DNA of 64,000 bases from contig NZ_RDQR01000003.1 of NCBI RefSeq assembly GCF_003703835.1, positions 1 to 64,000 on the forward strand. The letters are read 5' to 3'. The notes beneath the pieces are model-generated. The model saw only the letters and a list, made by a program, of their open reading frames with translations. It had not been told where the DNA came from and did no database searches. Shown one piece after another: positions 54,366-62,607 of this stretch; within the stretch, counting starts at the first letter, position 1, and each line of letters begins with the position of its first letter. The position numbers and the translations under genes are program-made. This DNA is from Auritidibacter ignavus. GTDB taxonomy: Bacteria; Actinomycetota; Actinomycetes; Actinomycetales; Micrococcaceae.

Positions 54366-55594
54366 TCGGGGCAACACTCAACAGTGCTGGACGAGCGTTC
54401 ACCGAACTGGACTTTGACCCGACAGACTTCCGTCACCCCGTCATGGAACAAGTCTGGCGGGTCATGCAGAAAATGGTCCAAGACGGGAAACCAGTAGACC
54501 AGGTGACACTCATACACGCTCTAGCGAACAGTGACATGCCGGTAGAGCCATCGCTGATCCACAAGGCTGTAGAGGTCGCACCATCCCCTGCTTCAGCGAA
54601 CTACTACGCGGGCATCGTCGCTGAGCACGCGGCCCGTAGGAGGCTAGCAACCGTGGGCCGGTCGATCATCGACCTAGCAGGCCAGCCCGGTAGCGTGGAC
54701 GCGCTCATCGATGAGGCGAGAAAAAAACTCGACAACACGACCCGCGTGAACATCACTAGCCCGGTTCAGTACGTGTGGGAAACGATGGGCGACACGGTAG
54801 CAACGTTCACGGAGGGTGACACGTTCATTGAGACCCCGTGGCCGTCCTTGAACCGGATCATCGGCGGGCTAAGGCCAGGAGCGGTATACACGGTCGGCTC
54901 AAGGCCAGGTGTCGGCAAATCCGTGTTGGGTATCGAACTAGGGTTAGTGATGGCACAACACGGCGGTGTTGCGCTGTTCAGTCTTGAGATGTCCCAGGAT
55001 GACGTAAACAAGCGGATTCTGGCTAATCAGAAGCAGATACCGATGAACCGGCTCATGTCGCCGTCTGAGCTCACGGACGTCGATTATCGGAAGATCGCGG
55101 AATGGCGTAACGAGTTCAGGCGGCCTTTCGCGGTGAATAAGTCGCCGCAGGTCACCATCGGGGAGATACGCCGGTTTGCCAGGAATGTGGATCGTCGTGA
55201 CCCTCTGGCCGGTGTCGTGGTGGACTATCTGCAACTGATGGGGCAAGCGCCGAACGACAAGCGGGCCAGGCAGGAGTTTGTTTCCGACATGTCCCGGAAC
55301 CTGAAATTGCTAGCTATGGAACTCGATGTGCCCGTGGTCATGCTCAGCCAGCTCAACCGTGAACTTGAAGGTAGAAATAACGGCATGCCGAAACTCTCCG
55401 ATTTGCGCGAGTCGGGGTCGATCGAACAAGACAGCGACGTGGTACTGCTCCTCCACCGCGACATCGTAGACGAGGGGAAAGCTCACGAACTCCAAATGAT
55501 CGTCGCCAAAAACCGCCACGGCGCACCAGGAGGACTCACACTCGACTTCGCAGGCCACTACAGCAAACTCAGAGAACCACATGGAGGATTCTAA
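54323..55594 (+). CDS. DnaB-like replicative helicase
   Basis: A 423-residue helicase. An N-terminal DnaB helical domain (about 1-110) and a RecA-like domain with Walker A SRPGVGKS, ALFSLEMSQDDVNKRILA, Walker B GVVVDYLQLM, and MLSQLNRELEGRNNGMPKLSDLRESGSIEQDSD, the DnaB-4 signature. It unwinds phage DNA. The start overlaps the initiator gene. Slightly shorter than cellular DnaB (about 450). Confidence 0.92.
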   Translation: MAQTDELEQAELGLIGATLNSAGRAFTELDFDPTDFRHPVMEQVWRVMQKMVQDGKPVDQVTLIHALANSDMPVEPSLIHKAVEVAPSPASANYYAGIVAEHAARRRLATVGRSIIDLAGQPGSVDALIDEARKKLDNTTRVNITSPVQYVWETMGDTVATFTEGDTFIETPWPSLNRIIGGLRPGAVYTVGSRPGVGKSVLGIELGLVMAQHGGVALFSLEMSQDDVNKRILANQKQIPMNRLMSPSELTDVDYRKIAEWRNEFRRPFAVNKSPQVTIGEIRRFARNVDRRDPLAGVVVDYLQLMGQAPNDKRARQEFVSDMSRNLKLLAMELDVPVVMLSQLNRELEGRNNGMPKLSDLRESGSIEQDSDVVLLLHRDIVDEGKAHELQMIVAKNRHGAPGGLTLDFAGHYSKLREPHGGF

Positions 55595-55905
55595 TGACCA
55601 CTTTTCGCGACAACGGCGGGAAACTCCCGGCAGGACTCGACTACTTCCACAACCTACTCAGCCCGCCAGGACCATTCATGAGACTGCTCAAACATAAACG
55701 TCGGCCCATCGTCAAAGTGCGACGCATCTGGCGCGGACCAAACCCCATCACTGGGCAAACATTCTCAACCTGGTATTGGCAATGCAAACTATGCGACCAC
55801 CACATGAACCCCCGCGACGTTGGCAGCACCTACTACGGCGAACTCTGCTTCACCTGGGCCGACGCTCAGGCCGACGCCGCCGAGGACCTACCCGGGGCGG
55901 CCTGA
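55594..55905 (+). CDS. Hypothetical phage protein
   Basis: A 103-residue protein whose start overlaps the helicase stop (TAATG). It has a CKLCDHHMN cluster near the middle, perhaps a zinc site, in a Trp/Tyr-rich region (FSTWYWQCKLC). No family recognised. The following 116 bases (55906-56021) hold two short frames (QEITEDLSTILD... and DLIHQVAEETA...) that look like one decayed small gene. Confidence 0.6.
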   Translation: MTTFRDNGGKLPAGLDYFHNLLSPPGPFMRLLKHKRRPIVKVRRIWRGPNPITGQTFSTWYWQCKLCDHHMNPRDVGSTYYGELCFTWADAQADAAEDLPGAA

Positions 55906-56021
55906 CACACAGGAAATCACCGAGGACCTGTCCACAATCCTTGACACAGCCCAGCCTGCGTAGACCTCATCCACCAAGTCGCCGAAGAAACAGCCACCAC
56001 ACCAACGGAGGATTCTAAACA

Positions 56022-56645
56022 GTGACTACTGACACTCTCGACCTTCTCCACCAACTCACCAGAACACACAAAACCACCATCGAGAACGACGACGGAACAC
56101 GCCAATACGTCGAAGTACACTCCTACCTCGCCCAACTCCAAGACGCCATCACCGGCAAATCACGCGGAAGAGGCGGCAACCAAACCAGCGCACCACTCAG
56201 CACAAACGCACTCGACCTCTGGCACGAAATCGCAGAAACCACGCTGCAACACTGGCCAGGCTACGGGCGCCCACACCTCGCCAGAACCCCACTACACAGG
56301 CGCATCCAGCAATGGGCATCCGTCGCACTGAACTCCAACGACGAACACGACGAAGCCACCCTCAACAAGCACCTAGCCAGATGGGTCCGAGAGATCCAAG
56401 CACTCTTCGAACCAAGCGTCGAACTCAGCGCGCCATGCCCCGAATGCCACGAAACCTACGTCTGGAGACACGAAGCCGGCGAAAACATCAGGAAACGCTG
56501 CCTCACCTTCAACAAACACCGGGCCACCTGCATCAACTGCAAAACCACCTGGGAAGGCAAAGCATCAATGGCCAACCTCGCACGCATCATCAACCACGAC
56601 GCCCCCATCAACGGGACACCAGCACACACATCGCAAACCGAATAA
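56022..56645 (+). CDS. Hypothetical phage protein with zinc-ribbon
   Basis: A 207-residue protein starting at GTG 56022. The N-terminal half is helical. The C-terminal half has APCPECHETYVWRHEAGENIRKRC, a zinc ribbon completed by ATCINCKTTWEG. Proteins like this are common late in the early region of actinophages, without known function. An intrinsic terminator follows. Confidence 0.65.
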   Translation: MTTDTLDLLHQLTRTHKTTIENDDGTRQYVEVHSYLAQLQDAITGKSRGRGGNQTSAPLSTNALDLWHEIAETTLQHWPGYGRPHLARTPLHRRIQQWASVALNSNDEHDEATLNKHLARWVREIQALFEPSVELSAPCPECHETYVWRHEAGENIRKRCLTFNKHRATCINCKTTWEGKASMANLARIINHDAPINGTPAHTSQTE

Positions 56646-56706
56646 AAATCTGCTATAGTAGTGAGTGCCCCGGTGAAGTGTCTGATTTTCCGAGAGCAAC
56701 ACAGAA

Positions 56707-56736
56707 ACCCCGACCGTTTTGGTCAGGGGGTTTTTT
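56707..56736 (+). terminator. Intrinsic terminator
   Basis: ACCCCGACC (56707-56715) pairs with GGTCAGGGGGT (56721-56731, one extra base) around a TTTT-rich loop, then six T's. Ends the early operon. A -10-like TATAGT lies about 50 bases before, so a short RNA cannot be excluded. Confidence 0.8.
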
Positions 56737-56818
56737 GTTTAAGCCCGGCCCCACCGGATACGCAAACCACAAGGGCCGGGCACAAAACCTGCAACCTGAG
56801 AAAACCCTGGGCTAAACT

Positions 56819-57040
56819 GGCTCTTCACAATCGAGGGTGTAGACGGGGCTTGAATCCTCCGCTCTCGAGCAAGGACCTGGCGATGTAGTTGGTTGGGTTC
56901 CGGAAGCCCAGGGCGGATCCGCGCAGGTGTTCGAGTCGTCCGTTGATGGCCTCGGTGGGTCCGTTGGAGGTTCCGGGGCGGTCGAAGTAGGCCAGGATGT
57001 CTGCCGCCCTTTTCTTCAGCGTCCTACCCAGACCGGCTGA
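56819..57040 (-). pseudogene. ISL3-family element remnant (transposase C-terminus)
   Basis: On the minus strand codons from about 57038 to 56825 read LGRTLKKRAADILAYFDRPG, then GTSNGPTEAINGRLEHLRGSALGFRNPTNYIARSLLESGGF, the unmistakable C-terminus of ISL3 transposases. The stop is in the terminal inverted repeat, whose outer end GGCTCTTC at 56819 matches the family. About 350 N-terminal residues and the other end are missing. The cut is where the next IS remnant begins. Confidence 0.85.
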
Positions 57041-57265
57041 TCAGCCTGGCCAAAGACAAAACCCTCACCATCGCCGCCGACCTCGACAGCAAGCACCAGG
57101 CCCGGCAAAAACGCCGCACCACCGGCATCCGCACCAAAGCCAGCTAACCCAAGTTTTCGCGCTCAAACTAGCTGAGGCACGACACTGCAGCCACGCGACC
57201 TCTCGCGCTCACGATCTGTGAGGCACGACTTACCCTTCGCGCTCAGTTTGACATGAGGCACTACG
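57041..57265 (+). mobile_element. Right end of an unidentified insertion sequence (copy B)
   Basis: The plus strand carries the last 35 or so codons of a transposase-like protein (RLISLAKDKTLTIAADL then KHQARQKRRTTGIRTKAS), ending at TAA 57145-57147, followed by three imperfect repeats of CGCGCTCA...TGAGGCAC. 57139-57265 equals 1-127 at the window's start. The left part of the element is missing here: it is fused to an ISL3 remnant. Family not assigned. Confidence 0.7.
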
Positions 57266-57267
57266 CA

Positions 57268-57546
57268 ATGTCAGGACCGCTCTGGTCAGTATGGGAAGAC
57301 ATCGACATCTCAGATGACGCAGCAATGCAAGAGTACGATGAACTTGAAGCTCTCGTAGACAAATATGATAACGATATTGAACCCGGAGCCATCAAAGACG
57401 TATGGCTTATCTCCCAAGAAACAAGCCTCCCAGACGAGCTCACACGCCTCGGAATCAACGGAGGTAGTAGCTATATGGGCGGCACAGACGCACTCCCAGT
57501 CGAGATGGCAGAGTTTGACTTAGACTTCGAAGCCCCCACCAACTAA
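57268..57546 (+). CDS. Hypothetical acidic phage protein, possibly cut at its start
   Basis: A 92-residue frame from the ATG at 57268, two bases after the IS end. It has no ribosome site, so the true N-terminus may have been replaced by the IS. The protein is acidic (VWEDIDISDDAAMQEYDELEAL) and ends EFDLDFEAPTN. No family recognised. Confidence 0.5.
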   Translation: MSGPLWSVWEDIDISDDAAMQEYDELEALVDKYDNDIEPGAIKDVWLISQETSLPDELTRLGINGGSSYMGGTDALPVEMAEFDLDFEAPTN

Positions 57547-57672
57547 TACGACCCGACCCTTCCAGCAGGACCCCTCCTTATGGGCGGGGTCCACCCCATT
57601 TAAAAGGCCCCCTCTACCTGACGTGGTACCCCACCACAGGCATGCCACCCCCACCCTGCGAAAGGGGACCCC

Positions 57673-57828
57673 ATGCTCGTATGTGACGCCCACCCAGCAG
57701 AACGAGCCACCACAACCATCACCCTGCGCAGCGGCAAACAACTCACACTCTGCGGACACCACGCACGAACAGTCATCGAGCAGCTCATAGCGCAAGGCAA
57801 AACATTCAACGCCGAGAACCACAGCTGA
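57673..57828 (+). CDS. Small phage protein with C-x-x-x...CGHH motif
   Basis: A 51-residue protein, GGGGAC upstream of the ATG at 57673. The pattern VCDAHPAERATTTITLRSGKQLTLCGHHARTVIEQL (Cys-x-x-His then CGHH) is that of small DUF7455-like zinc proteins common in actinophages and actinobacteria. It lies 9 bases upstream of the HNH gene. Confidence 0.6.
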   Translation: MLVCDAHPAERATTTITLRSGKQLTLCGHHARTVIEQLIAQGKTFNAENHS

Positions 57829-57837
57829 CCACAGGAA

Positions 57838-58161
57838 GTGATGAGTATGAAACAAAACTCATCACGAACAGGAACAGCACGATGGCGACGAGTCAGGCAA
57901 CAGCGACTCGATCATGACTTCAACAACGGACTAACACACTGTCCAGACTGCGGAACGTTCCTTGACTGGGAATACAGTCGACGACCAAACAGCGCCGAAC
58001 CAGACCACATCATCCCGCACAGCCAAGGCGGGCCAGACGCGTTCGAAAACACGCGGACCATATGCCGCAACTGCAACCAGCGGTCAGGCGGCAAACTCGG
58101 CGCGAAACACGGGGTAATCGCAGTACGAAAAGTGGAGTACCAGACCGCCCTCGACTGGTAA
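57838..58161 (+). CDS. HNH endonuclease
   Basis: A 107-residue HNH nuclease: CPDCGTFLDW, then AEPDHIIPHSQGGPDAFENTRTICRNCNQRSGGKLG, with the DH pair, an asparagine and a histidine-equivalent N/H, and two CxxC zinc pairs. HNH genes next to terminase assist DNA cleavage at cos sites in several phages. Here the IS481 element now separates it from the small terminase. A short AT-rich stretch follows it. Confidence 0.88.
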   Translation: MMSMKQNSSRTGTARWRRVRQQRLDHDFNNGLTHCPDCGTFLDWEYSRRPNSAEPDHIIPHSQGGPDAFENTRTICRNCNQRSGGKLGAKHGVIAVRKVEYQTALDW

Positions 58162-58347
58162 AAAGATTTTGAAAGTTTTTCGAAAAAAGATAGGTTCTGG
58201 GTTGCCTTCTGGATTCGGGTGTGTTAGAAGCCCGCGCCCCGGCCCAGGGGGCACCCGGTCCCCGTCACACCAAATCTAGCGCCCCGGGCATAGTGATATA
58301 TTTTCAGCGTTTTCCACACGGCCCTGGGCGACAGGACACCGCTTAGG
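58162..58347. other. Non-coding stretch between HNH gene and IS481; candidate cos region
   Basis: 186 bases with an A-rich start (AAAGATTTTGAAAGTTTTTCGAAAA region), then a G/C-rich inverted patch (GGCCCAGGGGG near 58242). It lies just before the small terminase in the ancestral phage, the usual place for cos. I cannot point to the nick site. Confidence 0.35.
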
Positions 58348-59406
58348 TGTAGTTCCTCGGGAGGTTGTGAACACTCGCGGTAGGAAGAAGACCTCCGGTA
58401 CAGATGGGGTTTACCACAACACTCATCAATCCGGAGGTCTTCATGTCCCACCCTAATGCACCCCTGACGCCCGAAGGTCGCCGACGCCTGGCCGTGCTCA
58501 TCGTCGAGGAGGGGTGGAGGATTCGTCGAGCTGCCGAGCGATTCCAAGTGTCACCCGCTACCGCGTCGAAATGGGCGACACGGTATCGGGCCGGAGACCC
58601 GTTGACCGACCGCTCGTCTCGACCCCGGCGCTGTCCCAACCGACTGTCACCCCGGCGAGAACGCCGCATTATTGCGCTTCGGTTTACCCGGCGGTGGGGC
58701 CCACATCGGATCAGTTACCACCTGGGGATCGCTCGATCGACGGTGGGGCGGGTGTTAGCACGGTACAACATGCCACCACTGGCCTGGTTGGATCAGGCCA
58801 CCGGACTACCGATGCGCAAACTTTCGCCAGTGCGTTACGAGAAGGCCACCGCCGGGGAGCTGGTGCATGTCGACATCAAAAAACTCGGCCGGATCCCTGA
58901 TGGTGGCGGCCACCGGAAACTCGGGGCAGCTGGACGCAAGAACAACGGGTATGGCAACACAGGCCGCGGCTACGCCTACCTGCATCACGCGGTGGATGAC
59001 CACTCCCGGCTGGCCTATTCCGAGATCCTGCCCAATGAACGCCAAGACACCGCCGCCGCCTTCTGGCAACGCGCCCAAGCGTTCTTCACCGATGCTGGCA
59101 TCACCGTCACCGCGGTGATGACCGATAATGGCTCCTGCTACCGCTCACGCCTGTTCAACGACACGCTCGGCCCAGAGATCAAACACCGGTACACCAGACC
59201 CTATCGGCCGCAAACCAATGGCAAAGTTGAACGCTTCAACCGCACCCTAGCCCAAGAATGGGCCTACGCTGAAACCTACTACAGCGACGAAGCCCGAGCC
59301 GAGACCTATGCTGACTGGTTGCACTACTATAATCACCACCGACCCCACACCGGCATCGGAGGCTCAACGCCCGCCCAACGCGTTCACAACCTCACGGGGA
59401 ATTACA
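58348..59406 (+). mobile_element. Complete IS481-family insertion sequence
   Basis: Terminal inverted repeats begin TGTAGTTCC at 58348 and end in the complement GGAATTACA at 59406, with about 22 of 26 bases matching (GAGGTTGTGAAC inner part). CTTAGG stands directly before (58342-58347) and after (59407-59412): a 6-bp target duplication. It holds one transposase gene. Inserted between HNH and small terminase of the prophage. Confidence 0.92.
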
Positions 59407-59411
59407 CTTAG
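58443..59411 (+). CDS. IS481-family transposase
   Basis: A 322-residue transposase from ATG 58443, with GGAGGTCTTC upstream (an upstream ATG at 58404 would add 13). An N-terminal HTH (GWRIRRAAERFQVSPATASKWATRYRAG) is followed by a second HTH and an rve/DDE core: LVHVDIKKLGRI (first D), AVMTDNGSCYRS (second D), and NGKVERFNRTLAQEWAY (E). The stop codon TAG lies at 59409-59411 in the target duplication, outside the element proper; the last threonine also uses two target bases. Confidence 0.93.
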   Translation: MSHPNAPLTPEGRRRLAVLIVEEGWRIRRAAERFQVSPATASKWATRYRAGDPLTDRSSRPRRCPNRLSPRRERRIIALRFTRRWGPHRISYHLGIARSTVGRVLARYNMPPLAWLDQATGLPMRKLSPVRYEKATAGELVHVDIKKLGRIPDGGGHRKLGAAGRKNNGYGNTGRGYAYLHHAVDDHSRLAYSEILPNERQDTAAAFWQRAQAFFTDAGITVTAVMTDNGSCYRSRLFNDTLGPEIKHRYTRPYRPQTNGKVERFNRTLAQEWAYAETYYSDEARAETYADWLHYYNHHRPHTGIGGSTPAQRVHNLTGNYT

Positions 59412-59421
59412 GAGGTGCTGT

Positions 59422-59736
59422 ATGGCGGATAAGAAGCTTTTGAAAGCCGTTGACGGCGCATCGGTGCCTGACGGGTTGAGGGAGGCTCCTAAGACGATTT
59501 ACGAGGCTGCTGAGTCTGGTTCGCAGTTGGACCAGTTGATTGCTCTGCGTCGTCGGATTGCTGCCACCTTGGATGCTGATACGACTTTGGCGCGTGATTT
59601 GGCGTCTTTGTCGAAGCGGATGATGGAGGTCTCTAAGGAGATTGAGCAGTTGCAGGCGCAAGAAGCTGAGCGGGCTAAGGATGCGGAGGTGAAGGATGGG
59701 AACATTAGCACCATCTGGAACTCCGAAGCTATCTGA
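59422..59736 (+). CDS. Terminase small subunit-like protein
   Basis: A 104-residue helical protein from ATG 59422. Its ribosome site AGGAGG is made of GG from the target duplication plus AGG after it. It has helices DQLIALRRRIAATLDAD and SLSKRMMEVSKEIEQLQAQEAERA. It overlaps the large terminase by 41 bases, where small subunits normally are. No sequence signature proves the role. Confidence 0.75.
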   Translation: MADKKLLKAVDGASVPDGLREAPKTIYEAAESGSQLDQLIALRRRIAATLDADTTLARDLASLSKRMMEVSKEIEQLQAQEAERAKDAEVKDGNISTIWNSEAI

Positions 59737-61165
59737 GGTAGCTCGGCATCTTATCATGCCGGACGGAATTGTGTCGTCTGATTTCCCTTTGCTCGGTCCA
59801 CAGATCGAGCGTATGGGGACACCGTTGGATCGTTGGCAGCAGGGGTTGTGTCAGGCGATTCTGGCGAAGCGTGAGAATGGGATGTACGCCTGCGGTATCG
59901 GTGGGGCAGTGGTCAGCATTCCGCGTCAGGTTGGGAAGACGTACACGATTGGTGTTTTGATTTTTGCACTGTGTGCGATGAATCCGGACATGCTGGTGTT
60001 GTGGTCTGCTCACAGGGCTAGGACGCACCAGGAGACTTTCAAATCGATGGACACGATGTCGAAACGGTCTGGTGTCGCCGCGTATGTCAAACGGGTGTTG
60101 ACCGGGGCTGGTACGGAGGCTGTTGAATTTGCGAATGGTTCACGGGTTTTGTTTGGTGCTCGTGAGAATGGTTTCGGTCGTGGTTTTGCCAAGGTCGATG
60201 TGCTTGTGCTTGATGAGGCTCAGATCCTGACTGAGAAAGCCATGGAAGATATGGTTCCTGCGACGAACGCGGCTCCGAATGGGCTTGTGTTGATGATGGG
60301 CACTCCGCCTCGGCCTGGTGATCCTGGTGAGGTGTTTACGAGTCGGCGTGTTGATGCGCTGTCTGGTGACGACACTGACACGTTGTATGTGGAGTTCTCT
60401 GCTGATAAGAAGGCGAACCCTGATGACCGGGAGCAGTGGAAGAAAGCTAATCCGTCGTTCCCTGGTCGCACCACGGAGACAGCGATTCTTCGCGTCAAGA
60501 AGTTGCTCGGGTCTGTTGAGTCTTTCCTCCGTGAGGCTTTAGGGATTTGGGATGAAGAGCAGTTAGGCAAGAAGGCTGTTCAGTCTGAGGTGTGGGCAGC
60601 ACGTCATGGGTCGTCAGATCAGGTTGAGTTGGCGTCTGAGGGTCGTCGTGTTGTTGGTGTCAGGTTCACTCCTGATGGTTCGACGGTTGCTGTGGCTGGC
60701 GCGGTGAAACCGGATGATGAGTCGTTACCATTTGTGGTTGAAGCGATTGATCAGCGGTCTACGAGCGGGGGCACTCAGTGGCTGGTTGATTTCCTGGTTG
60801 AGCGGCATACGGATTTGGCGCAGATTGTGATTGATGGGAAGTCTGGTGTCGGGTATCTTGTGAACGCTCTCAGGGCTGAGGGTGTCTCTGCGAAAACGAT
60901 TTTGACGCCGACTACTGATGATGTGACAGCGGCTCATTCGATGATGGAGGCCGCTATTCGTGATGGTGGCCTGATACATACGGGCCAGGAGGCACTTGAT
61001 GGCCAGGTGGTTGCGGCTTTGAAACGAAAGATTGGTACTGCTGGCGGCTTTGGTTGGGAAGCTCCGGATGGTGGCAGTGTGGCTTCATTTGAGGCTGTGA
61101 CATTAGCGCACTGGGGTGCTCGTGTGACCAGGCGTAGACCAGGGAGGAAGGCGGTGATGTTGTGA
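59696..61165 (+). CDS. Terminase large subunit
   Basis: A 489-residue DNA-packaging motor/nuclease. Walker A: VSIPRQVGKTYT (about 75-86). Walker B: KVDVLVLDEAQIL. The C-terminal nuclease acidic residues fit in VGVRFTPDGSTVAVAG and QIVIDGKSGVGY. GGAGG lies before the ATG. Length normal for actinophages. It overlaps the small terminase and the portal gene. Confidence 0.92.
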   Translation: MGTLAPSGTPKLSEVARHLIMPDGIVSSDFPLLGPQIERMGTPLDRWQQGLCQAILAKRENGMYACGIGGAVVSIPRQVGKTYTIGVLIFALCAMNPDMLVLWSAHRARTHQETFKSMDTMSKRSGVAAYVKRVLTGAGTEAVEFANGSRVLFGARENGFGRGFAKVDVLVLDEAQILTEKAMEDMVPATNAAPNGLVLMMGTPPRPGDPGEVFTSRRVDALSGDDTDTLYVEFSADKKANPDDREQWKKANPSFPGRTTETAILRVKKLLGSVESFLREALGIWDEEQLGKKAVQSEVWAARHGSSDQVELASEGRRVVGVRFTPDGSTVAVAGAVKPDDESLPFVVEAIDQRSTSGGTQWLVDFLVERHTDLAQIVIDGKSGVGYLVNALRAEGVSAKTILTPTTDDVTAAHSMMEAAIRDGGLIHTGQEALDGQVVAALKRKIGTAGGFGWEAPDGGSVASFEAVTLAHWGARVTRRRPGRKAVML

Positions 61166-62607
61166 GCGATTTGAGCGTGCGGGACATCGCTAACTTGTCG
61201 ATTGTGAATGTCACCGATGATGAGATGGACACGATTCGTGCCCTGATTCGAGTGTGGCAGGATCGTTTGTCTCGGAACTTGGTCCGCACTGTTTATTATG
61301 ATGCTGAGCAGGCATTCAAGGATTTGAATCTGATGTTGCCGCCGCAGTTGAAGAATGCGAAGTTTTATATTGGGTGGGCGAATATGGCGGTCCGGAAGGC
61401 CGCTATCCGTTCGCAGTTTGATGGTCTCAGGTTGCCTGGGGAAGATGACCCTTTTGAGTTGTCTGAGATTCTGGGTCAGAACAGTTTTGGTTTGGAGTTT
61501 TCGCAGTCGGTTGTTTCGGCGTACAAGCATGGCGTGTCATTCGTGACGGTTGCTAGGGGCGCTCCCGGTGAGCCGGATGTTCAGATTCAGTCGCATGAAG
61601 CTGAATCTGCTGCGGCGTTGTGGGATTACCGGAACCGTCGCATCAAGGCTGGCATCACGATTTCAGAGCTCGACGAAAAGGGGCCGTCCCGGTTTGTTGT
61701 GTACCTGGATGATGTTGTGCTGATTTGTGAGCGCAACGATTCTGGTAAGTGGGCTGCTGAGCGGTCTGCTAATCCTGTTGGCCGTGCGTTGATGGTGCCG
61801 GTTACTTATGATCCGCAGACGAATAAGCCGTTTGGTCGGTCGCGGATTACGAATCCGGTGATGTCGCTAACGGATATGGCTGTGCGCGCCTATGTCCGGA
61901 TGGAAGGTAACGCCGAGTTATATAGCTCGCCGCAGTTGGCGATTGAGGGTATCGATCCTGAAGCGTTTGGGAATGTTTCGGAGCAGAAAAAGTTCAAGCT
62001 GGCGATGGACCGGCTTGTTGCGTTGACTCGTGATGAGGACGGCAACGCTCCGACTATCAAGCAGATGCAGCAGGCCACGATGACGCCGCATTCTGACATG
62101 TTGCGCACCGTGGCTATGGCTTTTAGCGGGGAGACGGGCATACCGCCGTCATCGTTGGGCATTATTCATGATCAGCCGTCGTCTGCTGAGGCGATTCGCG
62201 CGAATGAGCACGATTTGTTGATTGATGTCCAGTATCAGAATAAGTTCGTGTTGTCGTCTGCGGTGAAGCAGATTGCTCAGTATGCGGTGATGGTTCGTGA
62301 TGGCTTGTCAGAGCCGCCTGCTGAGTCGCACAAGTTGTCTACTGTATTCCTTGATCCTGAGTTCCGTTCGATGTCTGCTCGTGCTGACGCTGCGGTCAAG
62401 CTGGCTTCTATTCCGACACTTGCTGATTCAACCGTACTGCTCGAAGAAATCTTTGATGAGGGTCAGATTCAGCGGGTTAATGCGGACCGACGTAGTGCGA
62501 CTGTGGGTTCGTTCTTGAATCGCATATCGAGTCTTGAGCCGCGTTCTGTGCGTGCTCGTGCTGCTGCTGAAGCGGGCGTGGTGAATGCTGATGATGATTC
62601 CGTCTAG
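61162..62607 (+). CDS. Phage portal protein
   Basis: A 481-residue protein starting at GTG 61162, 4-base overlap with large terminase. Landmarks: FYIGWANMAVRKAAIRSQFDGLRLPG near the N-terminus, and FSGETGIPPSSLGIIHDQPSSAEAIRANEHDLLIDVQYQNKF, the SPP1/HK97-type portal stem region. Forms the dodecameric ring through which DNA enters the capsid. Base composition of codons is richer in T than the early genes. Confidence 0.9.
   Translation: MSDLSVRDIANLSIVNVTDDEMDTIRALIRVWQDRLSRNLVRTVYYDAEQAFKDLNLMLPPQLKNAKFYIGWANMAVRKAAIRSQFDGLRLPGEDDPFELSEILGQNSFGLEFSQSVVSAYKHGVSFVTVARGAPGEPDVQIQSHEAESAAALWDYRNRRIKAGITISELDEKGPSRFVVYLDDVVLICERNDSGKWAAERSANPVGRALMVPVTYDPQTNKPFGRSRITNPVMSLTDMAVRAYVRMEGNAELYSSPQLAIEGIDPEAFGNVSEQKKFKLAMDRLVALTRDEDGNAPTIKQMQQATMTPHSDMLRTVAMAFSGETGIPPSSLGIIHDQPSSAEAIRANEHDLLIDVQYQNKFVLSSAVKQIAQYAVMVRDGLSEPPAESHKLSTVFLDPEFRSMSARADAAVKLASIPTLADSTVLLEEIFDEGQIQRVNADRRSATVGSFLNRISSLEPRSVRARAAAEAGVVNADDDSV

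Noticed and set aside
57000-57221. Plus-strand frame across the IS junction as an intact gene
   Set aside because: It begins as antisense of ISL3 transposase and runs out of frame of the true transposase end.
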